DNA from: Membranipora membranacea
Taxonomy: Eukaryota; Bryozoa; Gymnolaemata; Cheilostomatida; Membraniporidae
Length of the DNA stretch: 64,000 nt
Direction: 5' to 3'
Assembly: GCA_914767715.1 (NCBI GenBank)
Contig: OU612074.1
Location: 10,078,062 to 10,142,061, forward strand
Of this stretch, positions 34,471 to 46,905 are shown in pieces. How positions within the stretch are numbered: position 1 is the first letter of the stretch; every line of letters begins with the position of its first letter. Made by a program: the position numbers and the translations under genes. The notes beneath the pieces were generated by a model. That model saw only the letters and a program-made list of their open reading frames with translations. It was not told where the DNA came from and made no database searches.

Positions 34471-35199
34471 TAGACAATGATAAATCTGTCTAACATGTTA
34501 AGAGTGTTAAAGACATCATAGCATTCCATTCCATGTTAACCACCAGTTTTAATTTATTAACTAATAAACCTCGCAGCAAACAGAAATTAATTTCACATAG
34601 CAGCCTATTGAATACACTCTAAAACTGTTGACTGAATTAATTTTTTAAAGCAGTATTACTTGGTAAGCACAGATTTGAGGATGGTAAAAATGTCAATATT
34701 GAGCGACCAATAAATGAATAAAGAAATACAAAGTGAATTTGGCCATTTAAATGATACCAGAAGATTGCTTGGACCTTTGATCGGCTGTGAAATGGTCCCA
34801 AATGCCTTCAACTTTATTCTCTTATTAAGCCTGATTGTTTCATACTGGGCTTTAATATTGTCATCACCTGACTTTACAGATTTTTACAGATAAGTATTAC
34901 AACGTGAAAGCGGTTGGTTGTACAACAAGGCCTCAGTGTTAGGGTATTTTAAAGAATCCTGACCTGGTCCTGTTACAAGGAGGCACTACCCTTAAGTACC
35001 AGGTTCAATATCGAGCCTTACGGCTAGACAAATTGAATCACATTTTAGGCATATCAAGCATGTGAAATTAAAGAAATGTGAATGCTGAGTATAACATGAC
35101 GAGTTACATTGAACAAATCTCAGCTTGACACCTGGACAAGATGAACCAATTGAAATAGAAAAAAATTACATCTATAAACTATAAAAATAAGGCAATTAA

Positions 35200-36100
35200 A
35201 AAAATTAAAAAAAAACCAACAGCTTATGATTCGAGGCCAGCAAAGCTATCACTATTATAATATCAAAGACCAAATATATTACTGTACTGGCCATCGGTGG
35301 GTGGATTAAACGGAATGGCGGTTATCTGAAGTTCACAGATAATTATTTGTATCAATATCGTGAAACTGAAATCAAAAGCATTTAAAAATCAGGTGCTGAA
35401 AAGGTGAAAACTGTTGTACCTCAATTTGCCATTATTAAATTAATGCTAATTCTAAAAATGGGAGAAAACACTCTAATCAATTATCACAAATGTTAAACCC
35501 TATTAATTTCGTTTACTAACAGATATACCACTAACGCAACCAGAATTTCACAACAACTGTTATTTAAACAAACTAACCCTACATAAAATGATCATATGAA
35601 TTATATTTACTTTTTTGACACCCTTGGTTTATTTAAGAAACACCTTTGCCCAGTAGAATGGAATATTAATTATAAACGCCAAATAGTACGGTAGAGCATG
35701 AATACTTTAGTGAAATTGTATGACACAACACGTGAAGCTCCTATGGGATTTATCCACACAAACACAGTAAGATAGTGCAGCTAATTGGGCATGAAAGCAT
35801 ATATAGCCTGACACAACTCAGGCCACACAATGTCAATACAATTAGCGAAAACTCCCAGTGAATGGTGGGGGCCACAGTGCAGCGCACCGCAGCTACAATT
35901 ACTATCATTGCATAATACCAGGCCTGAAAATTGTTTGCTATAAAATGTATGAGGACATATGTGAACCTCAGTTTGTGCTTTGGAGGCTAATTCGCCCGAT
36001 ACATGGGGACGAATAGTTACCATCACACAATTGTATTGAGCCATAATAATGAATCCTCAGAGGCCGTACATGATGTATCATCATAAAAAAAAAACATTTT
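35200..36100. other. Unique stretch after unit B
   Basis: No supported gene. A minus-strand open frame at 35781-36044 encodes 87 residues rich in Cys and His (CSCGALHCGPHH) and starts with ATG, but has no splice context or second copy to support it. Confidence 0.35.
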
Positions 36101-36109
36101 TATTGTATC

Positions 36110-36288
36110 AGTAGGATGGGTGCTGTAAGCTCCTCCCCAAGCATTTTAAGGCATATAATTAGCAAATGGAATTCCCAGAGGAGCTGATTCTGACATGTAT
36201 TACTCAATTAGTGTGTTTTATCCCATTTTATTTAGCTTTTTAGGGGAGGCAGTGCCTCTCTGCCTCCCCTAGAACTATGGGCCTGTAT
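36110..36288. mobile_element. Short MITE, partial copy
   Basis: Matches the right-hand part of the 37409-37673 element (GGGTGCTGTAAGCTCCTCCCC to TAGGGGAGGCAG). The left terminus is missing. Confidence 0.65.
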
Positions 36289-36399
36289 CTTACAGATGAT
36301 TCTCCTAGCCCTTTGCCTGGTAGAACTGTTGAATCGGACAGCTGGAGTTCAGTGAGTTTAATTGGCTAAAATATTAACAATACCCTAACATTGTAAATA

Positions 36400-36605
36400 T
36401 TTATTTATTTATTTATTGAGGTTTTCTAAAAATTTATAAATAAAGCAAATTAAAAATAACTTTTTGTTCTCACACACATTAAAATAGATATAAAAAATGA
36501 CTTGAATACAAAGATATAAGTGGTAGGGTGTTACATACTATATATATACTATATATATATATACTTTATACTAAATATCATATGAACAAAGCGTAATGTG
36601 GTATC
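36400..36605 (-). mobile_element. LINE 3' end, inverted
   Basis: Reverse complement of the LINE 3' UTR at 9610-9785, starting with an (ATTT)n tail. 5'-truncated. A second such copy lies at 37780-37990. Confidence 0.8.
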
Positions 36606-37370
36606 ATGTTCATTTTTCATAAGAATCAGACAACACTACACCAAAATTATGGTGCTGAGTGGGCAATTCAATGTAGTCCGGTGGCAGACTTTGCAAATGT
36701 GGCTAGAAATGAAACTTCATTCATGATTTTCGGTGGAAAGGGTTTGACAGTTGTTTCCTGTAGAGTTTTTCATGCTGATCGCAATGGTAATATTGTACCT
36801 TACACTATGTCGCACAATTTTCAAAAATTCTGCCGGCAAATGGGAAAGTGATCAAAAAATGATGATATGGTTTCAAAACCTTCAAAATCTTAAAGAGCAT
36901 GTAGGTCATGATGATGTGGCCAACAACAGTTGCAATACGCCCTTATATCACCTTTATATACCCTCCATTAAAGCGAGACTACTTTTTCAATTCTGCTGTA
37001 GCCATGAACACTGGCTCAGAATGTTCAACTAGATCTGACTTTTTTATTGTGGGTTTGTTTTGTCACCATTGATGATCAGAAATATTTCTGTCAGCGCTAA
37101 GCACTCTTTTGATGATGCTTCACAGAGTTAATCTTTGCTTTACATGCTATATAACCTTATGAAAAGTATTTTAATGAATGGAAACTTAAAAATACGTACC
37201 ATTTGAGCAACCAAACACACAGAGCATTGAAAAATTAAATCTCTAAGGACGTCCGAAGCCAAAATACACCACACTGAGTCAGCACAGAATTAATGATCAT
37301 ATCTACAACACTTAGTAAGTAGTTAGTAAGTAAATAAGTAAGTAAACGCAGTGTCCCAATTAAATATAAA
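36606..37370 (+). repeat. Repeat block X3
   Basis: Matches the starts of X2 and X1. It contains a short open stretch (FMIFGGKGLTVVSCRVFHAD) that recurs in X2. A family was not recognised and stops follow shortly. Confidence 0.7.
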
Positions 37371-37408
37371 TATATATGTACCGCATATGTAATTTTTGTT
37401 TTATTATC

Positions 37409-37673
37409 CAGGACCGTAGTTTAGAAAAATGGTAGGGGAGGCAAAAGTCAGAGGCTTATCTGAAGCATCACCAGGAGGGGTGCTGTAAGCTCCTCCCCCA
37501 GCAATTTAAGGCATATAATTAGCAAATGGAATTCCCAGAGGAGCTGATTCTGACATGTATTACTCAAGTATAGTGTTTTATGCCACTTTATTTAGCTTTC
37601 TAGGGGAGGCAGGGAGGCACTGCTTCCCCTAGAAAGGCAGTGCCTCTCTGTCTCCCCTTGAACTACAGGCCTG
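37409..37673. mobile_element. Short MITE with TATC target duplication
   Basis: Ends CAGGACCGTAGTTTAG and GAACTACAGGCCTG, flanked by TATC at 37405-37408 and 37674-37677. No coding capacity. Related to 9922-10149. Confidence 0.8.
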
Positions 37674-37779
37674 TATCTTACAGATGATTCTCCTCGCCCT
37701 TTGCCTTGTAGAACTGCTGAATCGGACAGCTGGCGTTCAGTGAGTTTAATTGGCTAAAATATTAACAATACCCTAACAT

Positions 37780-37990
37780 CGTAAATATTTATTTATTATT
37801 TATTGAGGTTTTCTAAAAGTTATAATTATAGCAAATTAAAAATAACTTGTTGACCTCACACATATTAACATAGATAAAAAAAATGACTTGAATAAAAAGA
37901 TATAAGTGGTAGGGTGTTACATACTATATATATATATACTTTATATATAATATATACTAAATATCATATGAACAAAGCGTAATGTGGTAT
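37780..37990 (-). mobile_element. LINE 3' end, inverted, second copy
   Basis: Same sequence and orientation as 36400-36605, including the (ATTT)n tail and GGTAGGGTGTTACATACTAT. Confidence 0.8.
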
Positions 37991-40395
37991 CATATTCATT
38001 TGTCATTAGAATCAGACAACACTACATCAAAGATATGGTGCTGAGTGGGCAATTCAATGTAGTCCGGTGGCAGACTTTGCAAAATGTGGGTAGAAATGAA
38101 ACTTCATTTATGATTTTCGGTGGAAAGGGTTTGACAGTTGTTTCCTGTAGAGTTTTTCATGCTGATCGCAGTTGTAATATTTTACCTTACACTATGTCGC
38201 ACAATTGGCGGTTAATTTCCAAAAATTCTGCCGGCAAATAGGAAAGTGATCAAAAAATGATTATTTGGTTTCAAAACCTTCAAAATCTGAAAGAGCATGT
38301 ATGTCATAATGATGTGGCCGACAACAGTTGCAATACCCCCTTATATCACCTGTATATAACCATCATTAAAGCGAGACTACTTTTTCAATTTTGATGCAGC
38401 CATCAAAACTAGCTCAGAATGTTCAACTAGATCTGATTTTTTTTATCGTGGTTTTGTTTTGTCACCATCAATGATCAGAAATATTTTTGTCAGCACTACG
38501 CAATCTTTTGATGATACTTCACAGAGTTACTTTTTGCTTTACATGCTATATAACCTTATGAAAAGTATTTTAATGAAACTATAATGGAAACTTAAAAATA
38601 CGTACCATTTGAAAGACGAAACACTCAGAGCATTGAAAAATTAAATCTCTAAGGACGTCCGAAGCCAAAATACACCACACCGAGTCAGCACAGAATTAAT
38701 GATCATATCAACACCACTTAGTAAGTAGTTAGTAAGTAAGTAAGTAAATTGTGCCAGCGGATGCTACTACTAGTTATGAAACGATGAAACATACGTACAG
38801 ACTGTAATAAAAGGTCAAAGTAACCATTAAATCAAAACACTTAAGAAGGCAATAGTGCACTCATTTAAATAAAATTATAAGCTAAGCTAAGCTCTAACAA
38901 GCATGTATTCTAGAATGACCACTTCCCTCTCTCAATTTACTAACCCATCTGAGTAACAAACTCAGTCTAGGAGTTTTTTATCATGGGGATTATGTTTAGA
39001 CTGCGTATATACCGACATATCTGGTCTTGTAGTCAGGCAGCAGCCAATATTCAACCAAAACATACTGGAAGGAATCTTTCTGCCAGAGACCACCACTCTT
39101 ATGAGGGTCCATATCAGTATCCAACAAGCCCTCAAGCTGACTGTGAACTTTACAGCGAGCCCAGATATTGAAAAAATCAAAGATACCTCGCTAAAAATCT
39201 TCTGATTAATAATAAATTTACATTGTATACTGTGCCCTAATCATTCAAATAATATGCTAAATTTTATTTTGCGTCCAGAGTGAATTTTGAGCCGACAATA
39301 CTTTTTGAGCATTGCTTAGATTTAGTGCCAACCTCAGTGCCCCAATTAATGTTTGTATATTCATTCTACTTTTTTTCACATTTCTTATAGTTACTTAAAA
39401 TGTATTTTACATTTATAGAAAAATATATTTCATATCAGAAGTTATAGTATTAGATCAGTGTAGTGCAGCCATATAATTATATATATATATATATATATAG
39501 TGCGTCCTAAAATGTTCTCTGTTACAATAATCTGAATTAGTTACATATACTGTTACCACTTCTATAATTATCATTATAATACCGTTCAAAATTTTAATTT
39601 CACATATCATGGTGATTAAACATTTACACCTTCACTGGAGTTCACATTATGTAATCTGAGGATATTCTGTTGACCAATGAGTGTTCTGAGTTGTATCTAT
39701 GTGCTTTTGTAATATTATGTTGCGCTCATTAGAATTATATATTATTATATATTATACTATATAATATACTAGTATTATTATTAGGATATATAAAGAGATA
39801 TTTTCTGTTGCGCTGAGCCTTCCACAAATAAAACACGTTTTATTGATTGTAGTTATTTGATCAAATCATGCTTTAAGCTATTATGGTATTATTAAACATC
39901 AATAAAGTTCTTCTTAGCTAAACAGAATAAGCGATACATTTGTTGAATTATATCACAGCCTGGTTTGTAACTTGACTTTGAGTTACTGCATGAATGACTG
40001 GTTTTATAAGTAGGCGGAAAAATGTTAAGAACAAATCTTCTCTTATTCAATTTTTTTGAGGAAAAAATTCATATTTTCACGAGTTAGCTATAGACTCTCA
40101 AATAAATAGTCGAAGAAAAAATAACATTTACAAGGACACAGACCTCCAAAAAATGTGATTTAGCATCTTCGAATGATGAACTCGTAGACGGTTTGTTACA
40201 TGGAATATTTAAACTTTGCAGAGGGGTTTCACATTACTCAAACAAAATATGACAGTATATATATATATTTACTGTTTAATGTCAACTTCTAAGCGGTGGA
40301 CACTGGATTTTTACCCCACAGCGACTGGTTCCTGGCATTCCATTGTCAGCTCTGGCTAATAGGCACCTGCATCTCATACCGGTCTAGTACTCATT
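37990..40395. repeat. Repeat block X2
   Basis: Matches X1 from about 38235 on and X3 at its start. It lacks both elements inserted in X1, giving empty target sites. A 62-codon open frame at 38983-39171 (DHHSYEGPYQYPTSPQADCE, Tyr-rich) is broken by a stop in X1, so a decayed exon is possible. Confidence 0.85.
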
Positions 40396-40560
40396 TGAAC
40401 ACAATATTGAATGGTGCCCTAGAATCTGCCCTGTCTTAATGATTTTAAAATTCTGAGTTGTCCTCTTAGAAATTGAGAGAGGATAACCTCAACCCTCATA
40501 TTTATATTATAGGTTACACCCAGAGCTATTACTTTCTTCCACAAAAACGTTTATATATCA

Positions 40561-40605
40561 GAATATATATATATAATCTGAAATATATATATATATATAT
40601 ATGAT
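40561..40605. repeat. (AT)n microsatellite
   Basis: Two TA runs separated by a short copy of AATCTGAAA. Confidence 0.85.
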
Positions 40606-40905
40606 TGGCACGATCACCACAATTATTTTGTGTTTCACATAAGTTTTAGTGAGTGAGAGCATAATCCAGAACTCAGTTGTACTTGTATCTAATACACAGT
40701 TAGGATACTGGGATATATGTGTGAGGTGATGGGAATTGAAAGGTTAAAGCCTTGGTAGCCTGACATGCTCTTGTATCACACTGATTTTGCCATACTTTGG
40801 TCTATCATGTGACCAAGTTTCACCATTAGAATCCAAGTAGTGAAGAATGTTGGGCTCACGGATATAATGGTATTGGTCGTAATTGGCATTGGGAATCAGC
40901 CGATA

Positions 40906-41088
40906 TTAATGTATCACTTCTAAAAAACTGAGAGCTGATGCCTGCAAACTAAGAGCAAATAAGTGGCAGCTCCCTTCGACTGAGACTGTACCTTGTGATT
41001 TAAACTGAAATTTTGTGCAACCAAAAACAATTATCAAAATAAATGTTGCAAATAGGGCTAAAACCCATAAATTAAGTACAGTTATCAT
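40906..41088 (-). CDS. Possible 60-residue membrane peptide (weak)
   Basis: An ATG-started frame encodes MITVLNLWVLALFATFILII, a strong membrane span or signal anchor, then a short polar part. The equivalent DNA in units A and B (near 16320-16460) has stops. It lies just downstream of the inverted F gene. It may be chance or the remnant of an exon. Confidence 0.25.
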   Translation of the reverse strand: MITVLNLWVLALFATFILIIVFGCTKFQFKSQGTVSVEGSCHLFALSLQASALSFLEVIH

Positions 41089-41684
41089 GAAGGACGTATA
41101 ATGTATTTACTAAATTCTTGACATCTGATGACATGGTAAAGTGGTCGTATTTACGAACTCTTGTTTCGAGCCGAGCCCTTCTGGACCCAAACAAGAAAAA
41201 GAAAACCACAGTGATGCACAAAAAAAGTGAATATATTTGTTCTAGTTACTGTTAAATACCTAAATATTCAGGTTCTGCTTCTTTTCTGCCTCCTGTTTGT
41301 AGTTTAACTTTACAGTGGTGGGTGGGGTGATTGATTGTAAAAATAATGTATGTTTTTTTTGTACTTTTGTGCTTTTGATTATTTGTTTTTGTTTCAGGTA
41401 CCAAAAGTCTTATCTGGAATGATCAGATATTCATGGTACATTGATTTTCATCATATTTAGCTTCGCTCCCGTTCCTCGGAATAACTAGATTGTAAGACCT
41501 CTCAGCAGCGCTAGGTTTTTTTTGGATATATTTTGCCCTACTTATTGAATGGTAGTGCTATCTTACATTATACTTCAGATTCTGGAAAATTGGAAGATGC
41601 TTTAATATCGACGGACATATTTTGTTGCAAAAATATCAAAGTTTCATATATTATCTTTATTTTTTTTTATTAATTGAGATTGTC

Positions 41685-41762
41685 ATTCATAAAAAGGGTC
41701 TTATAATGTTGGACAAAGGGATTCCCAACTTTCTCTGTGGAGCATAAATGCCTCATTGACAT
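41685..41762 (-). other. 3' UTR exon of F5
   Basis: After a TTTTACAG acceptor it starts ATGTCAATGAGGCATTTATG and continues with GGGAATCC..TT..TCCA.CATTATAAGA, as in the forward genes. Confidence 0.7.
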
Positions 41763-42052
41763 CTGTAAAAGAAAAAAGTTAGAAAATAGGAAATTTGGAT
41801 TGCAATGACTATTCTCATACCCAACTCATTCAAAACTTTTAATCACCCTCACACTGAATATGAGCGATGACATGACAAATATTGCTTCAAATTCAGGCAG
41901 AGGGAACTTTCCACAGTCATTTATTCAACGGTTCAATCCTTATATTCTTCTTACAGACAAATATTTCCTTATTGTCATTTCCGTTCATGACTACTCAAGG
42001 GAATTTATATTAGAATGTGCATACCTTTAATAGTCGATTGTCTCTTGTTTTG

Positions 42053-42372
42053 TTAACCTGGAATCTTTTCATAAACATTCCTAACTACTGTCAAAATTTT
42101 TTGAGCAGTGTCACTATTCACTATTTTGTTGATTGCTGATATAAGATCAGCTTCAGTTTGAGTGACAGCTGGAAATGAAGATCAGAATGAATATTAAGGC
42201 AAAGCTTAAATGTTGGCCAGTTTGTATGGAATGAGTGGTACGAAATGATTTAACAAAGATTTTATGGACAAAGTGGAAGAATGATTAGTAAATGTAAGAG
42301 GAGAATATTTGACTTAAGCTTTAACTTACTGAATAAAGCTATGAGCAGTGAGATAAGTGTAAGTACCTTCAT
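42053..42372 (-). CDS. Diverged family F peptide precursor, gene F5
   Basis: Minus strand: exon 1 42372-42330, exon 2 from 42168 with the stop at 42053-42055, again 43 + 116 coding bases and 52 residues. The signal part is MKVLTLISLLIALF and the mature part starts DLISAINKIVNSDTAQKILT and ends NVYEKIPG. Compared with F1 about a dozen residues differ, mostly conservatively, while frame, length, splice sites, TEAD and the final Gly are kept, as expected if the peptide was under selection. The UTR exon (about 42790-42741) has a GTAAGT donor. The proximal promoter with its TATA box is missing (junction near 42805), so expression is doubtful. Confidence 0.82.
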
Positions 42373-45300
42373 CTTAATCTGAAAGAATTGAGAGATAGGA
42401 TTAAAAGAGGAACACTCTAGAAACAGTGAAAATGTACATCTAGCAGCTCTCTGTCAATTTACTCACAAGCTAATAGCACTTTATTCCTTCACCGGTGAGA
42501 ACCAACTTATTAGTTTTCTATGATTTTCATACTTCTGCAGGTCACTGATACACTTAAAAGTCAGAACCCCTTCCTGACATCCTTCAACACAGATATGCAG
42601 ATATAGTTGATAGGATGATGTTTCAATTTAGCCCGAGTCTTTTTTTTGAGAGGTTCAAATCAATGTGTTCTTATTAATAGATGACATTCAACCTTTTTCT
42701 GAATGGGAACACAGTTAGCTCTATAAAATGGTATACTTACTTATTTTGGAGGTCTATTAGGAGTGCTGTGAATGAGAAGATTGATGACTAATCTTAGTTG
42801 AAAGTTATGTTTTTCTGTTGAGAAAAATGCAAGACTATTCGGTATCATTAGCTTGAGAGGAAAAGGATGAAGAAAGTATCAAACGTATTTAATAAAAATA
42901 TCAATACCATCTAACAATGACATTCCTGCCCAAATATGTTACTTCCAATGTAGAAGGTCCATAGATCAGAATTTATTGCAACTCTCACAGAAATCATGGG
43001 GTTCATGATGAAGAAGTATTTTTATATGAATAAAAAACAATTTTAAAATATAGTGCATGCAGATAGACTAGATAGCCTTTATTTAACAAAAAAGCTATTG
43101 GTGTACTTTGCAGTGTAACGCAAAGGTACACCGCTCATTTGTTGCGGTGTGTGGAGCGGTTTGGTTTGATGGTACAGTTCCAAGGATGCCACTAGTCCCC
43201 AAGAATCTTCCGAATGTATACAGCACTCCTGTCATGAAGTAGCAGAGAATGTTTGCTACAGCAAACACTGACAAACTCTCCTCAAAACAGTTGGTATAGG
43301 ATGGATAATCTTAATATCTTGCTTTTGAATCCTTTCAAGTGCCTCCAAGCTGCCATCACATTTGCTGTGTACTTGAAAAAAAATTTCAAAGAACCTGCTG
43401 AGAAACTGAATGTGATTACCAGGATCAGACCAGGTTGTGTTGATATTCTCTCACACAGGCCTGGGTAGTCATAGCAGTTGTACAACCAATCACTAGGTAC
43501 ATGTGCTGCTAGTTGGTCAAAACGGTCACCCACCATGGAATGAGCCAAGGTCCGCGGGATCAGCAGTCCTGAATTTTACCACAAGACAACCCATCTTATG
43601 TATTTTCAATGAAAATTCCAACTAAATCATAATATCAGATTCTCATTAGAATTATGGAAAACAGAACTCTTCATATGGTTCAGTCTGCCCTTTTGCTATT
43701 GCAGTCATGACTTGAAAAGCTGTATTCTTTGTCGAGTATAAAATGGTTTTACCAGAGTTCAGCTGAAATCAGGTTAAGTAGTGTTGTCTCACATGTACCC
43801 ATTCTATTTTTGCTTAGCAATTCAGATGTGCCAGCAATGTCACCATCAACATCAAAAGCCTTACAACCAATTACCAAACCATATTTATCACTATTATTAT
43901 AATGTATTGATACTATTAATTGAGATTTTGTTGATCAGGATTCTGGCAGAATCATTAACATGGAACTATGAAGCATTTGTGTTTAGTCTCCATTTCCACT
44001 ATTGCAAACCAAGTAAAGTTCCGCTTTGTGACTGATTGCAAATAATATGAAGATTTAATAAATACAAAAACAGGATATGAGTTTTATTGCCACTATTAGC
44101 ATTATTTGCAATCAGTTACAAACTTTGCTTGGGTTGCAAGTGGAAATGGGAACTAAACATAAATGCTTCATAGTGCCTTGTTAATGATTCTGCCAGAATC
44201 CTGATCAATAAAATCAGTAGCAATTTATATATCATATAATCATAAAAACCTTAAATGAGAGCGATAAATGGGTTGGTAAATGGTTGGAGTGCTGGAAGTG
44301 GTTATTATTGAGGATGACTGCAATACATCAGAACTGCTCAGCCAAATTGCTGGTAGGTGAAAATATTAAGAATTCATCTGGATAGCTAGGGGTGGAACGT
44401 ATAGGTGAAAACCAGTATCAGTACATGTGAAACAGCACTAATAAACCTGATTTTCGCTGAACGCTGGTAAATCCGGTCATGACTGCAAAAGCAAAACACC
44501 AGACTGTAGGATCCATATTGAACCTAATCAATGTCAAATCCGATAATTATTTCTGATATGAAAATAACATCAAAAGTTGTCTTTACAAAAATCTATAACA
44601 CGCCTAAATCTGTTTTCCTAACTCCACCATGAGAATGATTTAGTTGGTCTTTCCATTGCAAGCGTTTAAAATGGGTTGTCTTGGGGTAAAATTCAGTAAC
44701 AGTGAATCCCGAGGACTTAGGCTCAATCTATTGGGGGTGGGGGAGTGGGATGTTTTGACCAGCTAGCAGTACAGGTAACAAGTAATTGGTTGTACAACTG
44801 CTATCCCCTACTGCGCCTAGTTGAGAGCCTGGTTTTCACATTCAGTTTCTCAGCAGATGCTTTGAGAAAATTTTGAGTACACACAAATGACTGTCTCACT
44901 ATCCAACCATATTTTGCGATTCAGTTACAATAAAATGCCAGAAGGTGTACACTTGATGGAAGAGAAATGGATATAAGGGCCATAGATGTTGGCATTTTTG
45001 AGTGTCAATCAAATTACTGTCACATCTCACATTTCCATCCTGAAGAAGCTTAATCACCATTAGTAAATAATCAACAATATTTACAGTCTCATCTACACTG
45101 GAACAAGGAGCTAGACATGATTGGAAGAAACATAATCCGGCAGGATATCATTGTATAGACAGTTGTAACCATTTTATTAAATACATCTAAACTTACTTCC
45201 TTTTTTTCCGTCCAAGCTAATGATCCCGGATTTAACAGAAATACCATAACTTTGTGTCTATTGGCCTCACTTGCACTTCCAAGTGTTTCTCATAGATAAT

Positions 45301-45413
45301 TATGTTATGATTATTGGTGATGGCTAATGCAGTCATAGATTCTAGTGGCTACTTAAGGAATATAAGAACTTTTAATAGCTTCCAGCTAATTGAATGCTTT
45401 ACATATTTCGTTG

Positions 45414-45421
45414 TATATAAA
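45414..45421 (+). promoter_or_regulatory. TATA box of F3
   Basis: TATATAAA with the F1 context. The UTR exon ends at 45487. Confidence 0.8.
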
Positions 45422-45884
45422 GAGGCATCAACTTAGAAAAGTTATCAGTCTTCTCAGTTCACATACTCCTATTGATCTCCAAATAAAGTAAGTTAAGTAT
45501 ACTGTAATATAGAGCTAACTGTGGTAAGCCTTTGGGAAAAAAGTTCAATGTGTTCTATTGATTAATTACACATTGACTTGAACTTCTCCAACAAAATACT
45601 TAGGCGCTTGGTACATTATCCTATTACCTATATCTGCAAGGAGTGGAATGATGTCAGGGAGGGATTCTGACTTTTAAAGTTTATCAATGAACTGTGCAAC
45701 ACATTCTGATCACTGAACACTAATATATAGGTTCTCATGTATATTTGTTCAAACGAGTGTAGGAATGAAATGATATTTGCCTGTGTATAAATCGACAGAG
45801 AGCTGCTAAAAATAGATTTTACTGTTTCTCACTGTGTTTCTCCTATAATCTTATCTCTCCAATCATCCTTTCTTTCAGATAATA

Positions 45885-46200
45885 ATGAAGGTACTCGTAC
45901 TCATCTCACTGCTCATTGCTGTGTTCGGTAAGTTAATACTTTACACAAATATTATCCATCTCTAACCTTTGCAAATCATTCTCCCCTGAGTGGATAACAT
46001 TTGATAAATTATTTTGTTTCGTTCCATAGAAATTTGCCAACATTCACACTTTGCCTTAATAGATAATCTGATCTATATTTTCAGCTGTTACTCAAACTGA
46101 AGCTGATCTTAAATCAACCATCAGCAAAATAGTGAATAGTGATGCTGGTCAAAAAGTTATATCGGTAGTTGGGAATGTTTATGATAAGATTAAAGGATAA
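45885..46200 (+). CDS. Secreted 52-residue peptide precursor, family F, gene F3
   Basis: Coding exons 45885-45927 and 46085-46200. The protein is identical to F1; the only coding change I see is silent (GTT for GTA). Intron 1 is full length (391 bases) and the 3' UTR exon begins at 46465. Together with F1, F2 and F4 it would multiply the dose of a single peptide. Confidence 0.87.
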
Positions 46201-46905
46201 CAAAATAAGAGGCAGCCTACTATCAAGGTATGTAATATATCTTATGAATATTGTAATATAAATGCCCTCGTGCTGTCATGAACAGAAATGACAATGAGGA
46301 CATATTTGACTACGAGGCATAAAATTTATTGAAAAGTGACTACGTGAAGTTATCTCTGTCTGTATTTTAGTCAGTATTAGACACATCATTATTAGTAATA
46401 TGTGTGTCGAGTAAGAATGTAAAAATTTAATCTCAATGACCTATGTTCCTTTTTCCTTTTATAGATGTCAATGACGCATATATGAGCCATATAGAAAGCT
46501 GGGAATCCTTTCATCCAGCATTATAAGATCCATTTTCATGCATGAAATTGCTAATTAATAAACAAATAAGTAAATAAATTATACGACACCAAAGATCTTT
46601 TTCAACAAAAAATGTCAGTAGATACTCAAGCAACTTCTAGTTTCCTGAGATCTACAGTATTAAGTAAGGTAGCACCATCAACAAGCGATAGTAATGCAAC
46701 TGAAAATAAAAAAACTATGGTAAAAAAAATCCAAAAAAAGCTTAACGCGTAGACGTTATGCAATCTAAGTATTTCGAAGTGCGTAAGAGAAACTAAATAT
46801 GATGACCGTCAGTGTACCGTGAATCTGATCAGTCAGATCAGTAATCAACAAAAATTTTAATCAATCAACTCACAACAAAAGGAAAGTTGAACCAATAACA
46901 GGATC

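Larger units (their letters stand above)
24820..35200 (+). repeat. Duplicated unit B
   Basis: Tandem copy of unit A with F2, R5, the second hAT/foldback nest and R2. It lacks 13740-13905 and part of F1 intron 1. The repeats and non-coding DNA are as similar as the genes, so duplication is recent or conversion is active. Confidence 0.93.
40860..43600 (-). repeat. Inverted F unit E1
   Basis: Reverse-oriented, diverged copy of the F unit: SINE (43375-43592), upstream region, UTR exon, F5 gene, 3' UTR exon and downstream flank. It lies back to back with forward block C. Confidence 0.85.
43610..46905 (+). repeat. Forward block C
   Basis: Copy of 12724-16040 with hairpin (43925-44213), SINE (44668-44880), promoter and F3. 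It ends abruptly at 46905 in inverted sequence E2. Confidence 0.9.
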
